DNA from: an uncultured Alistipes sp.
GTDB taxonomy: Bacteria > Bacteroidota > Bacteroidia > Bacteroidales > Rikenellaceae
DNA length: 7,035 nucleotides
Assembly (NCBI GenBank): GCA_947173915.1
Contig: CAMWGZ010000065.1
Location: 1 to 7,035, forward strand
Direction: 5' to 3'
Under the pieces are notes generated by a model, which was not told the origin of the DNA, made no database searches, and saw nothing but the letters and a program-made list of their open reading frames with translations. Positions 1 to 4,866 of the stretch are shown here, piece after piece. The translations under genes were made by a program, and so were the position numbers. Each line of letters opens with the position of its first letter. Position 1 is the first letter of the stretch.

Positions 1-8
1 TTTCCCGT

Positions 9-80
9 GCCTCTCCTGTCCGGAGGACTTCGCTTCGGGAGGTGCCGGTTGCGACGAATTTGTCCGGGAGGCGTTTTTTT
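9..80 (+). terminator. possible terminator of an upstream gene (weak)
   Basis: A run of seven T (74-80) follows a GC-rich stretch. GCCTC at 9-13 can pair with GAGGC at 68-72, and CC at 15-16 with GG at 66-67, but the enclosed loop is long and would have to fold further. No gene before position 143 is convincing: the frames that run off the left edge have no recognisable protein features. The T-tract may end a gene lying left of the window. It is not a textbook hairpin, so confidence is low. Confidence 0.2.
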
Positions 81-143
81 CTGCGCATATCCGTGCTTCG
101 ACTTCGTTCCGGATGCCATTTATCGCGACAAAGTCCGAAAGAG

Positions 144-176
144 TTTGGTTTTGTATCCGGCTTATGCGTATCTTTG
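144..176 (+). promoter_or_regulatory. Bacteroidetes-type promoter of the omega-amidase gene
   Basis: TATCTTTG at 169-176 matches the Bacteroidetes -7 consensus TAnnTTTG exactly. TTTG at 144-147 lies 21 bases upstream, close to the usual -33 spacing of about 19. Transcription would start around 180-184, leaving a leader of only about 12-16 bases before the ATG at 196. There is no Shine-Dalgarno sequence, which is normal for this phylum. Confidence 0.6.
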
Positions 177-195
177 AAAGAAAATCCCGTGAATT

Positions 196-960
196 ATGGA
201 ATTGAAGGTTGCTTTGTGTCAGACGGCTATGGAGTGGGAGAACCCGCAGGTCAATCTGCGGCGGATCGAGCGGATGCTCGCCGGCTCGGATGCCGCTCTG
301 GCGGTGCTGCCCGAGATGTTCGCCACGGGTTTCGTGACCGATCCGGGGCGGGTTGCCCAGCCGATGTCGGGCGAAATAGTTTGCTGGATGCGGGAGTATG
401 CCCACAGGGAGGGGCGCGCCCTGGCCGGGAGCCTGATCGTCCGGGAGCGGGGCCGTTTCTTCAACCGACTGGTCTTCGCTGCGCCCTCCGGCGAGCTGAC
501 CTGCTACGACAAGCGGCACCTCTTCTCGATCGGCGGCGAGGGGGAGGCCTTCGCTGCGGGGGCTTCCCGCACGGTGGTCGAGTACGGCGGTTTTCGGTTC
601 CTGCTGCTGGTCTGCTACGACCTGCGCTTTCCGGTCTGGAGCCGCTGCCGCGGGGACTACGATGCGATCCTCTGCGTCGCCTCCTGGCCCGAGAGCCGGC
701 GCGAGGTGTGGCGCACACTGCTGCGCGCCCGGGCCATCGAGAACCAGGCCTACGTGCTCGGCGTGAACCGCACGGGGTGCGATCCCGCGACCCGCTATTC
801 GGGCGATTCTGCCGCCGTGGGATTCATGGGCGAGACGCTCGCCGAGGCGGGCGACGGGGAGTGCGTGCTGCACGCGGTGCTCGACCGCGAACGGCTGGAG
901 CGGTTCCGCGAGCGGTTCCCCGCCTGGCGCGATGCCGATGCCTTCTCGCTGGAGGGCTGA
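196..960 (+). CDS. yafV: YafV/Nit2-type omega-amidase (nitrilase superfamily)
   Basis: This is a carbon-nitrogen hydrolase of 254 residues, the usual length for YafV-type enzymes (E. coli YafV is about 256). The catalytic triad is visible: Glu40 in LPEMFATGF, Lys106 in CYDKRHLF, and nucleophile Cys140 in VCYDLRFPVWSR. The stretch around 137-150 and the tail FPAWRDADAF (241-250) closely resemble E. coli YafV as I remember it. Family members hydrolyse alpha-ketoglutaramate or alpha-ketosuccinamate to the keto acid plus ammonia, acting as omega-amidases in glutamine transamination or metabolite repair. There is no signal peptide or membrane segment, so it is cytoplasmic. The ATG at 196 is preferred because it sits just behind a good promoter and gives the expected N-terminus (KVALCQTAMEW). 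The gene appears monocistronic and converges on the phosphofructokinase gene. The family is secure; the exact substrate is inferred. Confidence 0.93.
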   Translation: MELKVALCQTAMEWENPQVNLRRIERMLAGSDAALAVLPEMFATGFVTDPGRVAQPMSGEIVCWMREYAHREGRALAGSLIVRERGRFFNRLVFAAPSGELTCYDKRHLFSIGGEGEAFAAGASRTVVEYGGFRFLLLVCYDLRFPVWSRCRGDYDAILCVASWPESRREVWRTLLRARAIENQAYVLGVNRTGCDPATRYSGDSAAVGFMGETLAEAGDGECVLHAVLDRERLERFRERFPAWRDADAFSLEG

Positions 961-981
961 GCGCGGGCGGTGCCGTTTTTT

Positions 982-1035
982 GTCCGGACTCGCTCCGGAC
1001 TCATCCTGCCTCCATCCCGAATCCGCTCCGGAGCG
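982..1035. repeat. GC-rich inverted repeats downstream of the omega-amidase gene
   Basis: Two perfect dyads lie close together: GTCCGGA (982-988) / TCCGGAC (994-1000) with a 5-base loop, and the 12-base palindrome CGCTCCGGAGCG (1024-1035). Both contain the core CTCCGGA or TCCGGA. The first hairpin has T's before it on the + strand rather than after it, so it is not a classical terminator, though it could protect or weakly end the omega-amidase transcript. Related sequence occurs near the left edge of the window (about 18-40 and 100-113). Confidence 0.5.
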
Positions 1036-1110
1036 ACTCCGGGCCGATGCGCCGGGGAGCCGGTGTGCGGGCGATGCCGTTCCAGAGCGGAGGCCCGCTC
1101 CTGCCGGCCC

Positions 1111-1155
1111 GAAAAGAGGAACGGGCATCCGCCGGTTTTTCGGTCGGATGCCCGT
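1111..1155 (-). terminator. Rho-independent terminator of the phosphofructokinase gene
   Basis: ACGGGCATCCG (1122-1132) pairs perfectly with CGGATGCCCGT (1145-1155). Three further pairs can form inside (1133-1135 with 1141-1143). Read on the minus strand, the hairpin is followed by a T-rich stretch, TTCCTCTTTT (complement of 1111-1120). It begins about 27 bases beyond the phosphofructokinase stop codon. On the + strand the flank is GC-rich, so the hairpin probably works in one direction only. Confidence 0.75.
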
Positions 1156-1182
1156 CGGGGCGAGGGCCTGCGGTGGGGCGGA

Positions 1183-2433
1183 TCAGAGGTCCGATTCGTC
1201 CCAGTTGAGGATCCGGCAGAAGTCGTACTCCTCGGGATCGGCCAGGTAGCGGCGCGCCGCCTCGTAGTCGGCGGGGGTCAGGGCCGTGAGGATGTTGTCC
1301 GTGACCGCCTTGTAGCGGTCCGAGCCGATATCGACCATGCGGGGCGGGATCTTGCCCGTCGTCGGGTCCTGAAGATCCTTCAGGTAGAGCGGCTCCACGT
1401 TGCCGCATCCATCGACATAGACCATGCAGCCCGTCTTTCCCTCGCTGAAGAGCTTATAGACTCCGATGCCCAGTTCCGAACAATAGGTCAGGTCGTAGGC
1501 TACGGGAGTTTGTCCCCGGATCTCGTAGCCCAGCTCCACGGGGCGCGTCTGCTGCGCGATCTTCAGCTCGACCAGCCGCTGGTCGAGCAGCGTGTTGAAG
1601 AAGCAGGCCTTCGATATTTTTCCCAGCTCGGGGTGGCCGTGCGCGTCGTAGGTAAAGTGGATGCCGCTGCGGGTGATCTCCTCCTCGCTCAGTTCGTGGA
1701 ACACACCCTCCGAGATGATCGCCGCACCGTAGTCCATGCCGAGGATGCGGCGCTTGACGATCGCCGATACGATCAGCCGGATGATCTTGTCGATGGTCAC
1801 GGGGGTCTTGTTGAACATTTCGGGGATGACGATCATCGGGTAGTGGCACGCTTCGCCGATGCCGAAGGCCAGGTGGCCGGCGCTGCGTCCCATCGCCGAC
1901 ATGACGAACCAGCTGCCGCTGGTGCGGGCATCGACGTAAACGGCGCGGGCGATGACCGCACCCTTGTCCTTGGCCGACTCGTATCCGAAGGTCGGGGCGC
2001 AGTCGGGAAGCGGCAGGTCGTTGTCGATGGTCTTGGGGACGTGGATGTTGGCGATGGGGTATTTCTTCTCGCTCAGGAACCGGGCGATGCGGTTGGCCGT
2101 CGATGCCGTGTCGTCGCCGCCGATGGTGACCAGCAGGCGGATGTTGTTGTCGGTAAAGAATTTCAGGTTGAAGTTCTTCTCGAAATCCTCGTCCGAGGGC
2201 TTGAACCGGCTCATGCGCAGGAAGGAACCCGCGAGGTTGAAGATCTCGTCGGCCTTCAGGAAGGTAATGTGCTCCGTTGCGGGCGCTTCGCGGAAGAGTC
2301 CCGTGAAGCCCTTGTGCAGGCCGATGACCTCGTATCCTTTTTTCAGGAAAGCCTTGGCCACGCTGCCCACTACCGTGTTCATGCCCGGTGCCGGGCCGCC
2401 GCCCGTGAGGATGGCTATCGCTTCGTTCTTCAT
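1183..2433 (-). CDS. pfkA: phosphofructokinase with pyrophosphate-type active-site signature
   Basis: A 416-residue cytoplasmic phosphofructokinase that phosphorylates fructose 6-phosphate to fructose 1,6-bisphosphate. Visible motifs: phosphoryl-donor loop GGGPAPGMNT (11-20); GGDDT (105-109); PKTIDND (133-139), with Asp137 the likely catalytic base; MGRSAGHLA (181-189); and the sugar-phosphate motif LGYEIRGQTPVAYD (301-314). In E. coli ATP-dependent PfkA the positions equivalent to Asp108 and Lys134 are both glycine (Gly104 and Gly124). Asp and Lys there are the known mark of pyrophosphate-dependent enzymes, so PPi is the likely donor; the protein would then work reversibly. It is also longer than the 320-residue ATP form. 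The symbol reflects the family rather than the donor. The ATG at 2433 gives a full N-terminal beta strand. The gene sits behind the cold-shock gene, separated from it by a strong terminator, so it probably has its own promoter. Confidence 0.94.
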   Translation of the reverse strand: MKNEAIAILTGGGPAPGMNTVVGSVAKAFLKKGYEVIGLHKGFTGLFREAPATEHITFLKADEIFNLAGSFLRMSRFKPSDEDFEKNFNLKFFTDNNIRLLVTIGGDDTASTANRIARFLSEKKYPIANIHVPKTIDNDLPLPDCAPTFGYESAKDKGAVIARAVYVDARTSGSWFVMSAMGRSAGHLAFGIGEACHYPMIVIPEMFNKTPVTIDKIIRLIVSAIVKRRILGMDYGAAIISEGVFHELSEEEITRSGIHFTYDAHGHPELGKISKACFFNTLLDQRLVELKIAQQTRPVELGYEIRGQTPVAYDLTYCSELGIGVYKLFSEGKTGCMVYVDGCGNVEPLYLKDLQDPTTGKIPPRMVDIGSDRYKAVTDNILTALTPADYEAARRYLADPEEYDFCRILNWDESDL

Positions 2434-2458
2434 ATCGTTGGAATGGTTGATTTCGCGG

Positions 2459-2466
2459 TAAAATTA
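2459..2466 (-). promoter_or_regulatory. weak candidate -7 element for the phosphofructokinase gene
   Basis: On the minus strand this reads TAATTTTA, one base off TAnnTTTG, and lies 26 bases before the phosphofructokinase ATG. I see no TTTG-like -33 element at the right distance. The main argument for a promoter here is indirect: the cold-shock terminator at 2491-2522 should block read-through from upstream. Confidence 0.25.
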
Positions 2467-2490
2467 CAATTTATTTTCTCTTGTCGGTAT

Positions 2491-2522
2491 AAAAAATATG
2501 GAGACTCCGCAAAGTCTCCATA
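2491..2522 (-). terminator. Rho-independent terminator of the cold-shock gene
   Basis: TATGGAGACT (2497-2506) pairs perfectly over 10 bp with AGTCTCCATA (2513-2522), enclosing a 6-base loop. On the minus strand it is followed directly by six T (complement of 2491-2496). It lies 22 bases beyond the cold-shock stop codon and before the phosphofructokinase start. Confidence 0.9.
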
Positions 2523-2544
2523 CGTTTCGGGGGTATTTGGTCGA

Positions 2545-2745
2545 TTACCCGATTACGGTAACGTTGATCGCCTGTTCGCCTTTTGCTCCCTTGCCGAGTT
2601 CGAAAGAGACCTTCTGTCCCTCTTCGAGGGTCTTGAAGGAATCCGAAACGATTCCCGAAAAATGAACGAAGATCTCTTTGCCCTCGTCGCTGATAATGAA
2701 TCCGTAGCCTTTTTTGCTATCGAACCATTTTACTTGACCTGTCAT
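2545..2745 (-). CDS. cold-shock domain protein (CspA family)
   Basis: A 66-residue single cold-shock domain, the usual size for bacterial Csp proteins. It opens with [15 protein letters not shown] (3-17), which contains RNP1 (KGYGFI, 12-17). RNP2 follows as IFVHFS (25-30). These aromatic residues stack on single-stranded RNA or DNA; family members act as RNA chaperones that melt secondary structure or as antiterminators. The protein is cytoplasmic and has no extra domain. It has its own predicted promoter (2771-2802) and terminator (2491-2522), so it is a monocistronic unit. It is transcribed divergently from the lipoprotein/radical SAM operon. Whether it responds to cold or is constitutive cannot be told from sequence: the leader looks short, unlike the long thermosensing leader of E. 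coli cspA. Confidence 0.96.
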   Translation of the reverse strand: MTGQVKWFDSKKGYGFIISDEGKEIFVHFSGIVSDSFKTLEEGQKVSFELGKGAKGEQAINVTVIG

Positions 2746-2770
2746 AAAATTGTTGTTTGTAAATGTATCG

Positions 2771-2802
2771 CAAAGGAACGCAAAAAGTATTGATTGTCAA
2801 AA
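2771..2802 (-). promoter_or_regulatory. promoter of the cold-shock gene
   Basis: On the minus strand a TTTG element (complement of 2798-2801, within TTTTGACA) is followed after exactly 19 bases by TTCCTTTG (complement of 2771-2778). The latter differs from TAnnTTTG at one position. Spacing fits the Bacteroidetes -33/-7 arrangement. The implied leader is about 20 bases and A/T-rich. Confidence 0.5.
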
Positions 2803-2827
2803 TTTTTTTGTGTATATTTTCATCGGA

Positions 2828-2860
2828 TTTTCGGTTTTCCGAAATAAATCCCTATATTTG
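2828..2860 (+). promoter_or_regulatory. promoter of the lipoprotein/radical SAM operon
   Basis: TATATTTG at 2853-2860 is a full match to TAnnTTTG. A T-rich element (TTTT at 2828-2831, then CGG) lies 19-21 bases upstream as a loose -33. Transcription would start near 2865-2868, about 30 bases before the lipoprotein ATG. The first T's of the inverted repeat at 2829-2844 coincide with the -33 element. Confidence 0.6.
2829..2844. repeat. inverted repeat over the -33 region of the operon promoter
   Basis: TTTCGG (2829-2834) and CCGAAA (2839-2844) form a perfect 6-bp dyad around TTTT. It overlaps the -33 element of the lipoprotein/radical SAM promoter and lies upstream of the cold-shock promoter. 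It could be an operator or simply chance in a T-rich stretch. Confidence 0.35.
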
Positions 2861-2877
2861 TCTTGTAATATTCGGAC

Positions 2878-2892
2878 CAAATACGGTATTTG
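2878..2892. promoter_or_regulatory. 15-base palindrome just before the lipoprotein start codon
   Basis: CAAATACGGTATTTG is a perfect odd palindrome: 7-base arms 2878-2884 and 2886-2892 around one G. It ends three bases before the ATG, inside the predicted 5' leader. A single-base centre cannot form a full RNA hairpin, so a DNA-binding dimer is the likelier reader if it is functional. It also covers the ribosome-binding area. Confidence 0.4.
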
Positions 2893-2895
2893 TTT

Positions 2896-3120
2896 ATGGG
2901 TAGAAAAATAAAATGGGCGTTGCTGGCCATGCTCGGCTTCGCAACGGCATGTTCGACGGTCAAGAACAACCCCAAGCAGGGGGCGGACGAGGATGCGAAC
3001 GGGGTTGAGGTCTCCGAACCGCAGATCCAGCTCATGTACGGCGTGCGCAATCCGGTGCCGCTCGACGAGGCGAACGGCGGCGGGCAGGAGACCCCTGCCG
3101 AGGAAAATTCGGACAAGTAG
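2896..3120 (+). CDS. small lipoprotein of a radical SAM/lipoprotein system (putative substrate)
   Basis: A 74-residue lipoprotein precursor. Residues 1-18 form a signal peptide: basic MGRKIKW, a hydrophobic core (ALLAMLGFA), and the lipobox ATAC with Cys19 as the lipidated residue. The mature chain (19-74) has no other cysteine, is hydrophilic and acidic (11 Asp/Glu against 4 Lys/Arg), and is probably disordered. It contains the segment IQLMYGVRNP (44-53), a Gly run (61-63) and an acidic tail. From memory, an MYG-type motif occurs in the 'lipo_with_rSAM' family (TIGR04134), always encoded beside a radical SAM enzyme; this match is not verified. The residues after Cys19 (STVKNN) lack the acidic surface-export signal known in Bacteroidetes, suggesting it stays facing the periplasm. 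The ATG at 2896 is chosen over an in-frame TTG two codons upstream. The maturase gene follows after four bases. Function unknown; being a modification substrate is inference. Confidence 0.85.
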   Translation: MGRKIKWALLAMLGFATACSTVKNNPKQGADEDANGVEVSEPQIQLMYGVRNPVPLDEANGGGQETPAEENSDK

Positions 3121-3124
3121 GCCG

Positions 3125-4201
3125 ATGGCGGGACGGAAGCTCGGCCTGCGCAAGCGTTTGGGCTTGCGCCTGTTCGCCGATCTGTATGCCGATAAGGTTG
3201 CGGCGCATGCGTTGCGGACCCTGTTCTGGGAGTGCACGCTGCGCTGCAATTTGTCGTGCCGTCACTGCGGCAGCGACTGCCGGGTCGATCCCGGTGTGCC
3301 GGACATGCCGCTGGCCGATTTCCTGAAGGTGCTCGACGAGGAGGTTACGCCTCACATCCGTCCGGGACAGGTGCTGCTGATCTTCTCGGGCGGCGAGGTG
3401 CTCGTGCGCAGCGACCTGGAGGAGGCGGGGCGCGAGGTTACCCGGCGCGGCTATCCCTGGGGGATGGTGACCAACGGCCTGGCGCTCGACGCGGCGCGTC
3501 TGGACAGCCTGATGGATGCGGGCCTTCGGTCGGTGTCGATCAGCTTCGACGGCTTCGCCGAGGCCCACAACTACATCCGCCGCAACCCCCGCAGTTTCGA
3601 TAGGGCACTCGAAGCGATTCGTCTGGTGGTCGCCCGGCCGCGCCTGACCTACGACGTGATTACCTGCGTGACCTCGCCGATGGTCGCGCGGCTCGAAGAG
3701 TTCAAGGAGCTGCTGATCGCCGAAGGGGTGCGCTACTGGCGCATCTTCTCGATCTTCCCCGTCGGCCGCGCGAAGGACGATGTGACGCTGACGCTGACCG
3801 ACGAGCAGTTCCGCGAGGTGCTGGAGTTCATCCGCCGCACGCGCCGCGAGGGGCGGATCAACGTGAGCTATGCCTGCGAAGGGTTCCTGGGCGGCTACGA
3901 GGGCGAGGTCCGCGACCACTTCTACCAGTGTGCCGCCGGAGTCTCGGCCGCGTCGATCCGGGTGGACGGAGCCATCTCGGGGTGCACCTCGATCCGTGCC
4001 AACTTCCATCAGGGCAACATTTACCGCGACAGCTTCTGGGAGGTGTGGCAGAACCGCTTCGGGAAGTTCCGCAACCGGGAGTGGGCCAAACAGGGAGAGT
4101 GCGCCTCCTGCTCGATGTGGCGCTACTGCCAGGGCGGCGGCATGCACCTGCACGACGAGCAGGGGCGGCTGATGTACTGCCACTACCGTCGGCTGAAGTA
4201 G
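3125..4201 (+). CDS. radical SAM enzyme with SPASM-like C-terminus, rSAM/lipoprotein system
   Basis: A 358-residue radical SAM protein. The [4Fe-4S] motif is CNLSCRHC (Cys41, Cys45, Cys48), set within FWECTLRCNLSCRHCGSDC (34-52). The SAM-binding motif SGGE is at 88-91, and a TIM-barrel core follows to about 250. The C-terminal part is SPASM-like: Cys269-x12-Gly-x4-Cys287, then Cys326-x2-Cys329-x5-Cys335, and Cys352 near the end. The usual CxxxC partner of Cys335 is replaced by Gly339 (CQGGGM). SPASM proteins hold auxiliary iron-sulfur clusters and usually modify ribosomally made peptides or proteins. The N-terminal wording agrees with the 'rSAM_w_lipo' family (TIGR04133) as I recall it. It is cytoplasmic, so a lipoprotein substrate would need modification before export. 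The ATG at 3125, four bases after the lipoprotein stop, indicates translational coupling; longer upstream readings only overlap the lipoprotein gene out of frame. Transcription ends at 4224-4264. Reaction unknown. Confidence 0.93.
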   Translation: MAGRKLGLRKRLGLRLFADLYADKVAAHALRTLFWECTLRCNLSCRHCGSDCRVDPGVPDMPLADFLKVLDEEVTPHIRPGQVLLIFSGGEVLVRSDLEEAGREVTRRGYPWGMVTNGLALDAARLDSLMDAGLRSVSISFDGFAEAHNYIRRNPRSFDRALEAIRLVVARPRLTYDVITCVTSPMVARLEEFKELLIAEGVRYWRIFSIFPVGRAKDDVTLTLTDEQFREVLEFIRRTRREGRINVSYACEGFLGGYEGEVRDHFYQCAAGVSAASIRVDGAISGCTSIRANFHQGNIYRDSFWEVWQNRFGKFRNREWAKQGECASCSMWRYCQGGGMHLHDEQGRLMYCHYRRLK

Positions 4202-4223
4202 TGCGGCGCTGTGATAAGAAGAC

Positions 4224-4264
4224 GGCGGGCGGAAAGGGATGAGACCTTTCCGCCCGCCTTTTTT
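4224..4264. terminator. bidirectional terminator shared by the radical SAM and nitroreductase genes
   Basis: GGCGGGCGGAAAGG (4224-4237) pairs perfectly over 14 bp with CCTTTCCGCCCGCC (4245-4258), with a 7-base loop. Six T follow on the + strand (4259-4264), ending the radical SAM transcript. On the minus strand the hairpin is followed by GTCTTCTTATC, moderately T-rich, and begins 9 bases after the nitroreductase stop, so it can serve both convergent units. Confidence 0.93.
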
Positions 4265-4267
4265 GCG

Positions 4268-4822
4268 TCAGCGCAGCAGCTCGACGAACGAGTCGGTCTC
4301 CTTGCGTGTACGGGGCAGCAGCTCCCGGCTGCGGAACGGTTCGGGCAGCGCATCCGCCGCTCCCGGGTATCCGAGCGCCATCATCGTCACAGGCTCCTCC
4401 GCTTCGGTGTCGAGTCCGAGCAGCCGGGAGCAGGCATCGAGGTCGAAGCCGGCCATCTGATGCAGTTGCATCCCCAATGCCGTGGCCTGGAGGGCGAGCG
4501 AGAGGTTGGCGGCCCCGACATCGTGCATCCAGTGGCGGTTGAAGGTGCGGGTGCCGGGAAAGAACTTGCGGCCGCAGGAGACGATCAGCACCGGGGCCTG
4601 CGGTGCCCAGGCGCGGTTGCCGCCCGTGAGGCACTCGGCGAGCCGTGCGTGGGCCTCGGGATGGTCGCTGGTGGTGTAGCGGTAGAACCACGACTGTGCA
4701 TTGTTGGACGAGGGTGCCCAGCGGGCCGCCTCGAACAGCAGCATCAGCTGCTCCCGGGTAACGGGATCGGGCCGGTAGGAGCGCGGACTCCAGCGCCGGC
4801 GTATGGCTTCGAGCAGAATCAT
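4268..4822 (-). CDS. nitroreductase family protein (FMN-dependent oxidoreductase)
   Basis: A 184-residue small nitroreductase-fold flavoprotein. Evidence is the N-terminal FMN-phosphate motif RRRWSPRSY (8-16), the flavin-contacting segment WAPSSNNAQSWFY (35-47), and the helix GAANLSLALQATALGMQLHQMAGFD (103-127), which corresponds to the conserved 'NLLLAAHALGLGT' type region. Members use NAD(P)H and FMN as homodimers to reduce quinones, nitroaromatics or other electron acceptors; the natural substrate cannot be told here. There is no signal peptide. The start is the ATG at 4822 (MILLEAIRRRW); the same frame stays open much further upstream, but that part is out of frame with the GH13 gene and has no homology I can see. 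It lies 44 bases downstream of the GH13 gene in the same direction, possibly one transcript, with a hairpin between them. Confidence 0.92.
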   Translation of the reverse strand: MILLEAIRRRWSPRSYRPDPVTREQLMLLFEAARWAPSSNNAQSWFYRYTTSDHPEAHARLAECLTGGNRAWAPQAPVLIVSCGRKFFPGTRTFNRHWMHDVGAANLSLALQATALGMQLHQMAGFDLDACSRLLGLDTEAEEPVTMMALGYPGAADALPEPFRSRELLPRTRKETDSFVELLR

Positions 4823-4825
4823 AAT

Positions 4826-4850
4826 GAAGGGGGTTTTCGATCCCCTCTTC
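4826..4850 (-). other. intercistronic hairpin immediately before the nitroreductase start
   Basis: On the minus strand GAAG-A-GGGG (complement of 4842-4850) can pair with CCCC-CTTC (complement of 4826-4833), giving 8 pairs with one bulged A around an 8-base loop. It ends three bases before the nitroreductase ATG and starts 16 bases after the GH13 stop. No T-tract follows, so it is more likely to dampen translation or mark an RNA-processing boundary than to terminate. Confidence 0.4.
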
Positions 4851-4866
4851 AAATTTCGTACCCGAG

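Noticed and set aside
1..88. Possible minus-strand gene starting at 88 and leaving the window on the left (MRRKKRLPDKF...)
   Set aside because: Only 29 codons are visible, with no clear promoter and no recognisable motif. The flanking sequence would be needed.
982..1000. Hairpin GTCCGGA/TCCGGAC as terminator of the omega-amidase gene
   Set aside because: T's precede the hairpin on the + strand instead of following it; listed only as a repeat.
42..1208. 388-codon + strand frame covering the omega-amidase gene
   Set aside because: It overlaps the omega-amidase gene in another frame, and its translation is Arg/Gly-rich and unlike any protein I know.
970..2793. 607-codon open frame on the + strand opposite the phosphofructokinase and cold-shock genes
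   Set aside because: It runs antisense to two clearly recognisable genes, has no domain I recognise, and its length follows from GC-biased third codon positions.
2890..2895. TTG start two codons before the lipoprotein ATG
   Set aside because: The ATG at 2896 gives a normal signal peptide, and the TTG lies inside the palindrome.
3032..4183. 383-codon open frame on the minus strand opposite the radical SAM gene
   Set aside because: It is the antisense of a gene with intact radical SAM and SPASM motifs; its translation is low-complexity Arg/His/Ala-rich.
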